Assembly: GCA_028865235.1 (NCBI GenBank)
Contig: CP114561.1
Coordinates: 2,190,001 to 2,254,000, forward strand
Length of the DNA stretch: 64,000 nt
DNA from: Candidatus Manganitrophus sp.
Lineage (GTDB): Bacteria; Nitrospirota; Nitrospiria; SBBL01; Manganitrophaceae
Reading direction: 5' to 3'
Part shown: piece by piece, positions 10,986-21,491 of the stretch
Layout: every line of letters starts with the position of its first letter
Numbering within the stretch: the stretch's first letter is position 1
Notes under the pieces: model-generated
Told to the model about the DNA's origin: nothing
Databases searched by the model: none
What the model saw: only the letters and a program-made list of their open reading frames with translations
Translations under genes and position numbers: made by a program

Positions 10986-11953
10986 GAAATCCGTATCCTC
11001 GGATTGACCCAGGCGTATGAAAGATCGGCGAGAAGGTTGCCGATTAATGTCAGCGCCGCGGCAAAGACCGTCAGACCCATAATCACCGGGTAATCGCGCG
11101 CCAACACCGACTGAAAGGAGAGCTGCCCGATCCCCGGAATGGCAAAGATCGTTTCGATAATAACGCTCCCGCCGATCAATGTCGGCAGCTCCAGCCCCAT
11201 CAACGTGACAACCGGGATCAACGCGTTCCGGAGCGCGTGTTTGTAAATCACCTGCCGCTCGGAGAGCCCCTTCGCCCGGGCCGTTTGGATATAGTCCTGA
11301 CGAATCACCTCCAGCATCTCCGATCGAAGATACCGCGAATACCCGGCCAGGCTGATGAGCGAAGCGGTCAGGACCGGCAAGATCAGGTGACGCGCCCAGT
11401 CGATCAACCGTTCGAGCGGGGAGAGCTGCGCCGCCGTGAGCGATTGGTATCCGGAGAGGGGAAGCCATCCGAGATAAACGCCGAAGAGAAGCATCAGCAG
11501 CAGGGCCAGCCAGAAACTGGGGAGGGAAAACCCGATATAAACAAAGAGGGTGGTGGCCTTGTCCATCCACGAGTATTGGCGTGTCGCCGAGAGAATGCCG
11601 ATCGGAAAGGCGACCAGGACAATCACCGCCAGGGTCAGCAGGTTGATCGTCACCGTCACCGGCAGCCGCTCCAGGATCTTCCGAGAGACCGGTTCTCCAT
11701 CGACAAAGGAGCGGCCGAGATCCAACGTGACGAAGCGCCGCAGCCAATCGAGGTATTGGATGTGAAGCGGCCGGTCCAGTCCGTAAAGCCTTCTTAAGTT
11801 TTCTTTGGCTTGCGCCGATACTTTAGGATTAAGGGTGGTTTGAAGATCGGTCGGGTCTCCCGGCGCCAGATGCATGATGCCGAAGGTCAGAAGCGTGATT
11901 CCAAAGAGGGTAATGAGGAGCTGCCAAAACCGTTGGAAGAGAAAATGGGCCAT
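10982..11953 (-). CDS. ABC transporter permease, DppB/OppB type
   Basis: Inner-membrane permease, 323 residues, intact. It starts MAHFLFQRFWQLLITLFGIT, followed by the family's APGDP motif and the LRRLYGLDRPLHIQYLDWL segment. The EAA loop reads DYIQTARAKGLSERQVIYKH with LRNALIPVVTLMG, and the protein ends WVNPRIRIS. Together with the downstream permease it forms the membrane part of a second peptide-type importer. The likely receptor is the lipoprotein gene at 7386-9010, encoded on the opposite strand across the YHS/DUF2383 pair. The region upstream (11954-12188) probably holds its promoter, but I cannot place it confidently. Confidence 0.92.
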   Translation of the reverse strand: MAHFLFQRFWQLLITLFGITLLTFGIMHLAPGDPTDLQTTLNPKVSAQAKENLRRLYGLDRPLHIQYLDWLRRFVTLDLGRSFVDGEPVSRKILERLPVTVTINLLTLAVIVLVAFPIGILSATRQYSWMDKATTLFVYIGFSLPSFWLALLLMLLFGVYLGWLPLSGYQSLTAAQLSPLERLIDWARHLILPVLTASLISLAGYSRYLRSEMLEVIRQDYIQTARAKGLSERQVIYKHALRNALIPVVTLMGLELPTLIGGSVIIETIFAIPGIGQLSFQSVLARDYPVIMGLTVFAAALTLIGNLLADLSYAWVNPRIRIS

Positions 11954-12188
11954 ATTTTAGGTATGCTATCAAAAACGATCTTTAGAAATCAAATGCAGCG
12001 TTGTTTTGACCTAATAACTCTCAAAAACCGCTAATTCTTTCCAAAACCGGCATTGAATATCGGTGGATATGTGATATAAACTTTTATTCAACAAGCGGCT
12101 CTTTTTGAAAAAGGGGGCGAATGTCGGAAACCTCAACCTATAGACAAGACGGCATCGGCTAACCCCAATTAGTGGTGATTTTTTATTC

Positions 12189-12216
12189 TTGACAAAAAAA
12201 ATTATTACTATATATT
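12189..12216 (+). promoter_or_regulatory. Sigma70-type promoter of the polyamine genes
   Basis: Perfect -35 TTGACA (12189-12194), a 16-base A/T-rich spacer and TATATT (12211-12216). Transcription from here would give speD a leader of about 108 bases. Confidence 0.65.
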
Positions 12217-12261
12217 TACAAAAAATTTCTTCTAACTTTTTTGATTCCAGGAGAAAAGGAG

Positions 12262-12312
12262 GTGAGACTACTCACAAACAAACAAAACGGGGTGGCTTCA
12301 CCCCACCCATAA
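12262..12312 (+). CDS. Possible 16-residue leader peptide upstream of speD
   Basis: A GTG-started frame encoding MRLLTNKQNGVASPHP ends 18 bases before the speD start. AGGAG at 12249-12253 is eight bases upstream of the GTG. A perfect complement of the 16S 3' end (AAGGAGGTGA) overlaps the start. The frame runs through two hairpins: GTGAG/CTCAC at 12262-12275 and GGGGTG/CACCCC at 12289-12304. This layout would suit translational control of speD, but nothing proves the peptide is made. The strong ribosome-binding-like site could equally serve as a standby site. Confidence 0.3.
   Translation: MRLLTNKQNGVASPHP
12289..12304 (+). promoter_or_regulatory. Hairpin in the speD leader
   Basis: A 6-bp GC stem (GGGGTG 12289-12294, CACCCC 12299-12304) has a GCTT loop. 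It lies 27 bases before the speD start. No T-tract follows, so it is not an intrinsic terminator. It may affect ribosome access. Confidence 0.45.
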
Positions 12313-12330
12313 CGAAAGGGGGCAAATAGA

Positions 12331-12765
12331 GTGCACGCTTTAGGGACGCACTTGCTGGTGGAGTTGAAAGACTGCAACTCCAAGATTTTGAATGACGTGA
12401 AGAAGATCGAAGACATTCTGGTTACTGCGGCGAAGGAAGCGAAAGCAACCATCATTGAAAGTCGGTTCCACAAATTCAGCCCCTTTGGAATCAGCGGAGT
12501 GGTCGTGATTGCAGAATCCCACCTGACCATCCACACATGGCCCGAGTACGGCTATGCGGCCGTTGATATTTTTACCTGCGGCGAAACGCTTCAACCCTCC
12601 GTCGCCGCCTCTTACATTGTCGCAAAACTACAATCGAAGAACCCCTCTCTGGTGGAAATGAAGAGAGGCTTGCTTTCCTTGGGCGACCAGAAGTTGCCTC
12701 ACAAGCCGGTTAAAGGAGAGCCTGTTCATTATGACCGAGCCAAAGAGCTACAAATGGTTCCTTGA
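12331..12765 (+). CDS. speD: S-adenosylmethionine decarboxylase proenzyme
   Basis: Makes decarboxylated S-adenosylmethionine, the aminopropyl donor for spermidine. It belongs to the short prokaryotic class (144 residues) that cleaves itself to generate a pyruvoyl group from Ser. The self-cleavage site and active-site block AESHLTIHTWPEYGYAAVD is clear, followed by the conserved Cys in DIFTCG. The N-terminus MHALGTHLLVELKDC is typical. The start is GTG at 12331, served by GAAAGGGGG at 12315-12323. The end overlaps the start of speE by 35 bases, so the two genes are coupled. It is preceded by a strong promoter and a structured leader. Confidence 0.95.
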   Translation: MHALGTHLLVELKDCNSKILNDVKKIEDILVTAAKEAKATIIESRFHKFSPFGISGVVVIAESHLTIHTWPEYGYAAVDIFTCGETLQPSVAASYIVAKLQSKNPSLVEMKRGLLSLGDQKLPHKPVKGEPVHYDRAKELQMVP

Positions 12766-13650
12766 TTACCTCTCCCCGTTTGAAGGGCACATGCATGGAA
12801 TCGACACGATCGTCTTTTCCAAGCAGACTCAATTTCAGCAGGTAGAGATTCTGGACACCAAGAGCTACGGACGTTGTCTGGTCCTCGACGGCAAGATGCA
12901 GTCGAGCGAGGTGGACGAGTTCATCTATCATGAAGCGCTGGTCCACCCCGCGATGCTCACCCATCCGGAGCCGAAGAAGGTCTTCATTGTCGGCGGGGGG
13001 AAGGGGCGACCCTTCGCGAGATCCTCCGGCATCGATCGGTCGAGCGGGTCTTGATGGTCGATATCGATCAAGAGGTGGTGGAGAGCTGCAAGCGCCACCT
13101 CCCTCAGTGGCATCAGGGATCGTTTGAAGATCCCCGCGCGGAGGTCCGTTATCTCGATGCGCGAAAATATCTGGAGGAGACCACCGACACCTACGACATC
13201 ATCATCATCGACATCTCGGAGCCGGTCGAAGAAGGCCCCGCGTACCTTCTCTACACAAAAGAATTCTACAGCCTGGTGATGGAGCGCCTCACCGCCAACG
13301 GGATTATCTCTCTCCAGGCCGGCACCACCGCCGCCGCCAGCCTGCTCAACTTCTCGGCGGTCTACCAAACGCTCCGGTCCGTCTTTCCCGTTGTTTCTCC
13401 TTACCAAGCGGCGATTCCTTCTTTCGGCCTTCCCTGGGGCTTTGCGCTGGCGTCAAAGCGGTTTGATCCGAGAGGTTTTGACCAGAACGAAATCGACCGG
13501 CGGATCTCGCAACGGGTGGAGGGGGAGCTGAAATACTATGACGGCGAAACCCACGCCGGCCAGTTCTACCTCCCGAAGCAGGTCCGGGTGCAGATCGAGA
13601 AACAGGAACGGATTATCGAAGACAACTATCCGTTGTTTACGTACCATTGA
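12731..13650 (+). CDS. speE: Spermidine synthase (frameshifted near 13003)
   Basis: Transfers the aminopropyl group from decarboxylated S-adenosylmethionine to putrescine or a related amine. The N-terminal beta domain includes VEILDTKSYGRCLVLDGKMQ and DEFIYHEALVHPAM. The nucleotide-binding glycine motif should read GGGEGATLREILRH, but the sequence breaks exactly there and reads GGGKGR. Restoring one base recovers the motif and the following MVDIDQEVVE. DIIIIDISEPVEEGPA and YQAAIPSFGLPWGF mark the active-site half. AAAGGAGAG lies upstream of the ATG at 12731. The gene overlaps speD and belongs to the same transcript. The break is probably an assembly error. Confidence 0.92.
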
Positions 13651-13822
13651 AAAGGATTTTTAGAATCTTCAAAGGCGAGCAATCGGTTTGCCCAGTTCCG
13701 AAAAGCGGGTTTTCCGAGAACCCCGTGAAAGGACAACAATCTAAATTAAAGCGAGCAGCCGGCTTTCAGCCCCAAAGAGCAAGCTCTTTGAGGACCCCAA
13801 GAGATGCCGGTGCGAGCGCGGG

Positions 13823-13874
13823 GTGTGGGGGCATCGGAGGACCCTTTCTTTGCATTTTCCGGACGGGCCCCCAC
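13823..13874. repeat. Inverted repeat TGTGGGGGC / GCCCCCACA
   Basis: A 9-bp perfect inverted repeat (13823-13831 with 13866-13874) lies just before the decarboxylase gene. It shares its TGTGGGGC/GCCCCACA core with the elements at 18040-18088 and 34093-34156. It has a 34-base loop and no T-tract. Its role is unknown. Confidence 0.45.
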
Positions 13875-13881
13875 ATAGAAA

Positions 13882-15937
<2,056 letters not shown>

Positions 15938-16087
15938 AGGACAAGCAAAGCATCCTTTAGAACGGAAAGAAAGAAGGAAGATGGCTCTGGGCCACAGGGT
16001 CAAGTCTTTACTTTGGCATTATCTGATCTCTGCTCTATCGACCACTCTCTGAATGTCCCTCCCAAATGTACCGCTGACGGTACTCGA

Positions 16088-16117
16088 TTGACGCCGGTAG
16101 TCGAACCAACATACAAT
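16088..16117 (+). promoter_or_regulatory. Promoter upstream of the first DUF4157 gene
   Basis: TTGACG (16088-16093), an 18-base spacer and TACAAT (16112-16117), about 67 bases before the gene. Confidence 0.45.
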
Positions 16118-16183
16118 TCGAACAGATTATGAGTTATCTTTTCTCACTCTATCTAAACCCTTTTTCATCCCGTATTCGGAAAG

Positions 16184-17475
16184 ATGGCCGCGGATATGCG
16201 CACCTTCGGACTCTATCAGAAACAACATCATTTCTTTCAACATCGCTTCAAAACGCAGGCCAGAGACATCTTCGCACACAATGCGCCGAGACACGCCATT
16301 CCTCATCTACAACACACCATCGGCAACCAAGCCGTCCAACGTTTGCTCCAGACCCATGCGGCGAATCCCCAGATCCAACTGAAACGGACCGTCAGCACAC
16401 CGGCAGATCGGTCTGAACAGGAAGCAGACCGCGCAGCCGATCAGATAATGCGGGCAGGGAGTCCTCGCGAACGATTACAGACAGCGCCGGTCCGGGGAGA
16501 CAATCCCGGCGAGACGGCGGTGCCGTCCTCTGTCCAGGAGGCCGTCTCCTCCCCCGGCCGGCCGCTCGATGCGGCGACACGCGGATGGATGGCGTCCCGC
16601 TTCGGGGAGGACTTCGGCCATGTGCGGGTCCATACGGACGACCGGGCGGCGGTATCGGCGCGCACATTGGGAGCACGGGCCTACACCGTCGGCTCGGAGC
16701 TGGTTTTTGAAGCGGGTGAATACGCGCCGGGAACGAGCGAAGGACGACGCTTGCTTGCGCATGAGCTGGCACACGTGGTGCAGCAGCGCACCTCCGGCGA
16801 CCATCGGGTTCAACGACAGCCGAAGCCCTCCAAGAAAGTCCCGCCCGGTCCCGGCGTGCTGACGGTGCAGGAGTACGAGGCATGGGCGAAGAAACACCCG
16901 CAGCGGGAGGTCCGGGCGGGGGGCGATTATGAAGCGGCCGTGATTTTTGCGCGATACAAGCCGCAATGGTTTTGGGACCGGGGCTATATTTATTCCGGGT
17001 CTGGCGGGAACTTTCCCTACTATTGGTGGGAGGTCTGGATCAACAACGAAGGAAAGGGCAAGGAGTTTCGGGTCTGGCATACGACCGACTGGCAGGGAAC
17101 ACAGAAGGGGACACCCCCAAACCGCCTCCGGCCCCGAAGAAAGCGCCTCCCGAGCCCCGCACCGTGGTCGTTGAAGGGACGGAGAATTGGCCGACGGAGA
17201 TTCCCCTGGACGCCGACCTGGAAGATCTCTTCGGCTTCGACGTCGCAGAACGGGAAGGAATCACCCCCTTCGGCAAAGGACTGATGGTGCGCTATCAGAA
17301 CGGGGCGGTCGCCATCTTTCCGGAGGGGACGACCGAGCGGTATATCGTCCGGCCCCTTCCCCCGCCGAACCTCGGCTACCTGATGTACGATAAAGACGGC
17401 AAGCTGATCAGTGATGTCGTGATGGCCTATCCGGAAGGGACCTTCCCCGACCCCAAAAAAGACGCCATCAAATAA
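16184..17475 (+). CDS. DUF4157 (eCIS core domain) protein with unknown C-terminal domain (frameshifted near 17108)
   Basis: Protein of the DUF4157 family, found in putative cargo of extracellular contractile injection systems and in other secreted toxins. The N-terminal signature TIGNQAVQRLL is near residue 45. The DUF4157 domain follows with LDAATRGWMASRFGEDFGHV, RVHTDDRAAVSARTLGARA and the zinc-protease-like HELAHVVQQR. The C-terminal part is different in kind: an aromatic-rich block (YKPQWFWDRGYIY, NFPYYWWEVWINN), a Pro-rich linker and a final domain with PEGTTERYIVRPLPPPNLGY. I recognise neither. The frame breaks near 17108. An ATG at 16196 (MRTFGLYQKQ) is an equally good start. No injection-system genes lie nearby. 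Confidence 0.8.
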
Positions 17476-17538
17476 ACACCCACCGCCATCGTTCTTCCGC
17501 CCTATCCGAACCACCGGGGTAGAATGCTACAATAATCC

Positions 17539-18027
17539 ATGGTTATCATTCTCTTTGGCGTCACAGGGGCGGGGAAAACCACCATCGGCCAGTTGCTGGC
17601 GAAAGAATTGGGCTGGAACTTCTATGACGCCGATGCGTTTCACTCTCCCGACCATGTGGAAAAGCTGCGGCAGGGCCTTCCGCTCACCGACGCCGATCGG
17701 CGGCCTTGGCTGGCAGCCTTGCGCAAGGCGATCAGCGAATGGATTCAACGCGGAGAGAATGCCGTGCTCGCCTGTTCGGCGCTGAAAAAATCGTATCGCC
17801 AATCGTTGCAGGTGAGCAATGCCGTTCGGTGGGTCTATTTGAAAGGAGACCCGGCACTGATCAAGAACCGCCTTGAGGAGCGAATCGACCACTTCATGAG
17901 CCCCGCCTTACTCAACAGCCAATTCGAGACCCTGGAAGAACCCTGGGGCGACGACGTGGTCGTCGTCGATGTAAATAAAAGTCCGAGCAAAATCGGAACT
18001 GAGATTCGAAGTGCATTGAAGATTTAA
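17539..18027 (+). CDS. gntK: Gluconokinase
   Basis: Phosphorylates gluconate to 6-phosphogluconate, feeding the pentose phosphate and Entner-Doudoroff routes. At 162 residues it has the normal length of the family. Walker A is GVTGAGKTTIG (residues 7-17), followed by the substrate-binding block NFYDADAFHSPDHVEKLRQG, the LTDADRRPWL motif and ACSALKKSYRQ. VYLKGDPALIKNRLEERIDHFMSPALLNSQFETLE is the classic gluconate-kinase lid region. A TACAAT box at 17528-17533 lies five bases before the ATG, so the message may be leaderless. No other gluconate genes are nearby. Confidence 0.93.
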   Translation: MVIILFGVTGAGKTTIGQLLAKELGWNFYDADAFHSPDHVEKLRQGLPLTDADRRPWLAALRKAISEWIQRGENAVLACSALKKSYRQSLQVSNAVRWVYLKGDPALIKNRLEERIDHFMSPALLNSQFETLEEPWGDDVVVVDVNKSPSKIGTEIRSALKI

Positions 18028-18039
18028 AGACATTTGAAT

Positions 18040-18088
18040 GGGGCTGCTCGCCCCACATCCACCGCGGGGGTGTGGGGCGAGCAGCCCC
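18040..18088. terminator. Large palindrome after gntK, terminator-like or repeat element
   Basis: An 18-bp perfect inverted repeat (18040-18057 with 18071-18088) lies around a 13-base loop, extended by GAATG/CATTC flanks. There is no T-tract. It shares the TGTGGGGC core with elements at 13823 and 34093, so it may be a repetitive element as well as a transcription end. Confidence 0.6.
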
Positions 18089-18191
18089 GCTACATTCATT
18101 CTCCCCAACGCTCTTGCCTGATTCCGACAGGTTGACTGAATGAGAGATTTCGCTTATAAAAAAGGGTTGGTTATTAACGTTGAGAGGAGCC

Positions 18192-20213
18192 ATGGCAAAA
18201 AAGAGCAACAAACAAGACCCTCCCAAATCCGAATCCGAAACCGCCGAGCCCAAACCGAGCCCTCGCGCCGCGGCACCGAGAACCACCCTTACCGCCGTCG
18301 AGATGGGCGCCCGCCAGCGGGAAATTTCGGTGGCGGAGTTTTTCACCAAGAACCGGCACCTGCTCGGATTCGACTCTCCAAGAAAGGCGATGCTCACCTG
18401 CGTCAAAGAAGCGGTCGACAACGCGCTCGACGCCTGTGAAGAGGCCGGCATCCTTCCCGAGGTCACGGTCAAGCTGGAGATCGTCTCCAACGACGGGACC
18501 CCGCCCCCGGCAAGCCAGGCGACCCGCTTCCGGATCACCGTCATCGACAACGGCCCCGGCATCGTCCGCCAGCAGATTCCACCGATCTTCGCCAAGCTCC
18601 TCTACGGCTCCAAGTTCCACCGCCTGCGGATGAGCCGCGGCCAGCAGGGAATCGGCATCTCCGCCGCCGGGATGTACGGCCAGCTGACGACCGGAAGACC
18701 GGTGCAAATTATCTCCCGGACCGGCCCGAAGAGTCCCGCCCATTATTTTGAAGTCCAGATCGATACCAAGAAAAACGAGCCGCGCATCCTGGAGAAAAAG
18801 GAGGTCGCCTGGGAGAACCCCCGCGGGACGGCGGTGACGCTGGAGATCGAGGGACGTTACCAGAAGGGACGGGCTTCGGTCGACGACTATCTGGAGCAGA
18901 CCTCCATCGCCAACCCGCACGTGAAGCTCGTCTATGTCACCCCGGAGGGGGAGACGAAAGAGTATCCCCGGAAGTACAACGAGCTTCCGATTCCGCCGCG
19001 CGAGATCAAACCGCATCCGTACGGCATCGAGTTCGGGATGTTGTTGAAGATGATGCACGAGAGCAAAAGCCGTTGGCTTTCGGGATTTCTCTCCAGCGAT
19101 TTCAGCCGCGTCTCCTCCAAGCTGGCGGAGGAGATCTGCCAAGCAGCAAAGCTGTCGCCCCAGATGAAGCCGCGCGAGGTCCACGGCGCCGACGCCGAGG
19201 CGCTCTACAAAGCGATCCAGTCGACCAAAATCATGGCGCCGCCGACCAATTGCCTCTCGCCGATCGGGGAGAACGCGATCCTCGCCGGACTCTACAAGCA
19301 GATCAAGGGGGAGTTCTACACGGCGGTCAGCCGTCCCCCCGCGGTCTACCGCGGCAACCCCTTCGTGATCGAGGCGGGGCTTGCTTATGGAAAAGCCCCG
19401 GAACCGGAAGGGAAAAAAGCGGAAGAGAAAAAGGTCCCGCTGGCGGAAGGGGAGGATCACGAGGAGGACAGCGAGCTCGCCCGGGTGATCCGTTATGCCA
19501 ACCGCGTCCCGCTCCTCTATCAGCAGTCGGCCTGCGCCACCTTCAAGGGGGTCCTCGAAACGTCCTGGAGAAATTACGGCATCTCCCAATCGAAGGGGGC
19601 GCTGCCGGCCGGCCCGATGGTGATCTTCGTCCACATGGCGTCGGTCTGGGTGCCGTTCACCAGCGAATCGAAAGAGGCGATCGCCGATTACGACGAAATC
19701 CGAAAGGAGATCACCCTGGCCCTGCGCGAGTGCGGCCGTCGGCTCGGGAGCTTTTTGAAGCGGCGCGAGCGGGCCAAAACCGAATTCCGCCGGCGCAACA
19801 TCTTCGAGCTCTACATCGAAGAGGTGGTCGATGCCTGCAACCGGCTCAAAGGAGGAAAACTCGCGACCGAGAAACTCAAGGAGCAGCTGCAGAAGATCGC
19901 GCTCAAGCGGACCGGCGGCGAGAAGACCGACGCGGCGCTTGGGATGACGGGAGAGGGGCCGGAAGGACTCCCGCACTCGATCATCGTCACCGCGGAGGGG
20001 GTCGAAGGGGATGCGCCGGTGGTGAACGACGGGACCTCGCAAGCGATGCCCGCGCCGGAGGGGATCCTCAAAGAGGGGGGCGCGCCGGAAGACGATGCCC
20101 CCTCTGAAGAGGGAGACGCCGCCACGGCGCCGAAGCGCTCGAAGGGAAAGGTCAAACCGGTGGCGAAGGCAAGCAGCGTCGCGAAGAAACCGACAACGCG
20201 TAAAAAGAAATAG
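18192..20213 (+). CDS. top6B: DNA topoisomerase VI subunit B
   Basis: ATPase subunit of the type IIB topoisomerase, which passes one DNA duplex through another. It is a GHKL ATPase: N-box CVKEAVDNALDACEEAG, G1 box TVIDNGPGIV and the glycine-rich lid RGQQGIGISAAGMYGQLT. A transducer domain follows, including SRPPAVYRGNPFVIEAGLAYG. SVWVPFTSESKEAIADYDEI belongs to the conserved C-terminal part. A low-complexity, Ala/Pro/Lys-rich tail (about residues 600-673, ending in PTTRKKK) looks like a DNA-binding extension. GAGAGGAG at 18182-18189 fixes the ATG at 18192. The subunit A gene follows after 124 bases. This enzyme is universal in archaea and plants but patchy in bacteria. Confidence 0.95.
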   Translation: MAKKSNKQDPPKSESETAEPKPSPRAAAPRTTLTAVEMGARQREISVAEFFTKNRHLLGFDSPRKAMLTCVKEAVDNALDACEEAGILPEVTVKLEIVSNDGTPPPASQATRFRITVIDNGPGIVRQQIPPIFAKLLYGSKFHRLRMSRGQQGIGISAAGMYGQLTTGRPVQIISRTGPKSPAHYFEVQIDTKKNEPRILEKKEVAWENPRGTAVTLEIEGRYQKGRASVDDYLEQTSIANPHVKLVYVTPEGETKEYPRKYNELPIPPREIKPHPYGIEFGMLLKMMHESKSRWLSGFLSSDFSRVSSKLAEEICQAAKLSPQMKPREVHGADAEALYKAIQSTKIMAPPTNCLSPIGENAILAGLYKQIKGEFYTAVSRPPAVYRGNPFVIEAGLAYGKAPEPEGKKAEEKKVPLAEGEDHEEDSELARVIRYANRVPLLYQQSACATFKGVLETSWRNYGISQSKGALPAGPMVIFVHMASVWVPFTSESKEAIADYDEIRKEITLALRECGRRLGSFLKRRERAKTEFRRRNIFELYIEEVVDACNRLKGGKLATEKLKEQLQKIALKRTGGEKTDAALGMTGEGPEGLPHSIIVTAEGVEGDAPVVNDGTSQAMPAPEGILKEGGAPEDDAPSEEGDAATAPKRSKGKVKPVAKASSVAKKPTTRKKK

Positions 20214-20232
20214 CGCAAACAAACAAATCTTC

Positions 20233-20302
20233 GTCATACCCGCGAAAGCGGGTATCCAGGAACCTGAATCTCTGGATTCCCGATTAAACATTCGGGAATG
20301 AC
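20233..20302. repeat. Dispersed inverted-repeat element, copy 1
   Basis: A ~70-base element beginning GTCATACCCGCGAAAGCGGG and ending CGGGAATGAC, with two internal hairpins. It matches the element at 31253-31331 in both ends and in the CTGGATTCCCGAT core. It lies between the two topoisomerase VI genes. It resembles REP/MITE-like intergenic repeats. Confidence 0.75.
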
Positions 20303-20337
20303 AACACTAAATAAGAAACGGAGAAATAGGAGAGCGC

Positions 20338-21444
20338 ATGGCGAAGAAGAAAGAGCACAAAACCACGCCGGTCGAAAAGAAGTTGATCGGCGTCGCCGAC
20401 ACCGTCATCCACGCCGCGGAGCGGCGGCAGGACCCTACATTATCGATACCGGTTCGATCTCTTTCCAACGTCACCTTCAGCGAGAAGAAGGGGATGATTG
20501 AGATGGGAAAGAAGAAGCAGGAGCGCTCCTTCTTCAACGTCGGGATGGCGAAGAAGTTCATGCAGACGGTGCTCGTCGCCGACGCCCTCTCCGAACTGCA
20601 GCGCGCCGGCCTCACCACCTCGTTGAGGGAGATTTACTACCGGACCAAACATACCCTGAAAGACTCGCACGAAAACACCTTCGACAGCCAGGACGAATCC
20701 GATCCGGTCATCGAAGATCTGGAGGCGTCGCTGGAAGCGCTGCGCGAAGAGCTCCATGTCCGCGCCGAGAGCGCCGGGAGTGTGGTCGGACCGCTGGTGT
20801 TGGTCGACGACGGCGACACGGTCAATTGCACCCGGCTCGGGAAAGGGGGCTACTCGGTCCCGTCAATCGTGGAGCCGGAGTATCTTTCGATCAAGAAGTG
20901 CACCGCCGATTTCGTGTTGCTGGTCGAGAAAGGGACGCAGTGGAACCGTCTCTCGGAAGACAAGTTCTGGCGGCGGTACAACTGCATTCTGCTGACCGGA
21001 AACGGCCAACCTCCCCGCGGCATCCGCCGCCTGACCCGCCGGTTGCACGAAGAAAAAGGGCTGCCGGTCTACGTGCTGGTCGACAACGACCCGTGGGGCT
21101 ACTACATCTACAGCGTCGTCAAGCAGGGCTCGATCAATCTGGCGTTCGAAAGCCAGCGGATGGCGATCCCGAAAGCGAAGTTCATCGGCCTCTCCAGCGG
21201 CGACCCCGAAACCTACGGCCTCCCGCGCAACGTCGGGATCAAGTTGAATGAGAAAGACATCGCCCGCGCGAAGGAGCTGCTCGCCTATCCCTGGTTTCAA
21301 AAATCCGATTGGCAGAAGGAAATTAAGCGGATGCTCCAGAGCGGTCTCAAATACGAGCTCGACGCGCTGGCCAACAAAGACTTTCAGTACCTCACCAAGA
21401 AGTACCTTCCGAAAAAGCTGAAAGAGAGAGACTGGCTCGACTAG
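20338..21444 (+). CDS. top6A: DNA topoisomerase VI subunit A (Spo11-like)
   Basis: DNA-cleaving subunit of topoisomerase VI, related to the meiotic Spo11 protein. It is 368 residues, normal for the family. The winged-helix domain carries the catalytic tyrosine in TSLREIYYRTKH (Tyr100 or Tyr101). The Toprim domain provides the metal-binding acids: Glu in FVLLVEKGTQWNRL and the Asp pair in VYVLVDNDPWGYYIY. FIGLSSGDPETYGLP and the C-terminal QKSDWQKEIKRML match the family. The start at 20338 is preceded by AGGAGAGCGC. It is paired with subunit B upstream, so a complete A2B2 enzyme is encoded. A dispersed repeat sits in the spacer. Confidence 0.95.
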   Translation: MAKKKEHKTTPVEKKLIGVADTVIHAAERRQDPTLSIPVRSLSNVTFSEKKGMIEMGKKKQERSFFNVGMAKKFMQTVLVADALSELQRAGLTTSLREIYYRTKHTLKDSHENTFDSQDESDPVIEDLEASLEALREELHVRAESAGSVVGPLVLVDDGDTVNCTRLGKGGYSVPSIVEPEYLSIKKCTADFVLLVEKGTQWNRLSEDKFWRRYNCILLTGNGQPPRGIRRLTRRLHEEKGLPVYVLVDNDPWGYYIYSVVKQGSINLAFESQRMAIPKAKFIGLSSGDPETYGLPRNVGIKLNEKDIARAKELLAYPWFQKSDWQKEIKRMLQSGLKYELDALANKDFQYLTKKYLPKKLKERDWLD

Positions 21445-21491
21445 AATTTGAATGGGGCAGCGCCCAGATTCAGCGTACCTTTAGAAATCTG

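Larger units (their letters stand above)
11954..12330. other. Divergent intergenic region with the speD leader
   Basis: An AT-rich spacer between the divergent permease operon and the polyamine genes. It holds the speD promoter, two hairpins and a possible leader peptide, all listed separately. The left half (11954-12180) shows nothing I can name. Confidence 0.6.

Noticed and set aside
12289..12304. A transcription terminator or attenuator before speD
   Set aside because: The hairpin is not followed by a run of T, and no alternative antiterminator pairing is apparent.
18174..20291. A 705-codon open frame on the minus strand opposite top6B
   Set aside because: It lies antisense to a fully conserved topoisomerase VI gene and has Arg/His/Asp-rich, pattern-free sequence. 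It is an antisense artefact.
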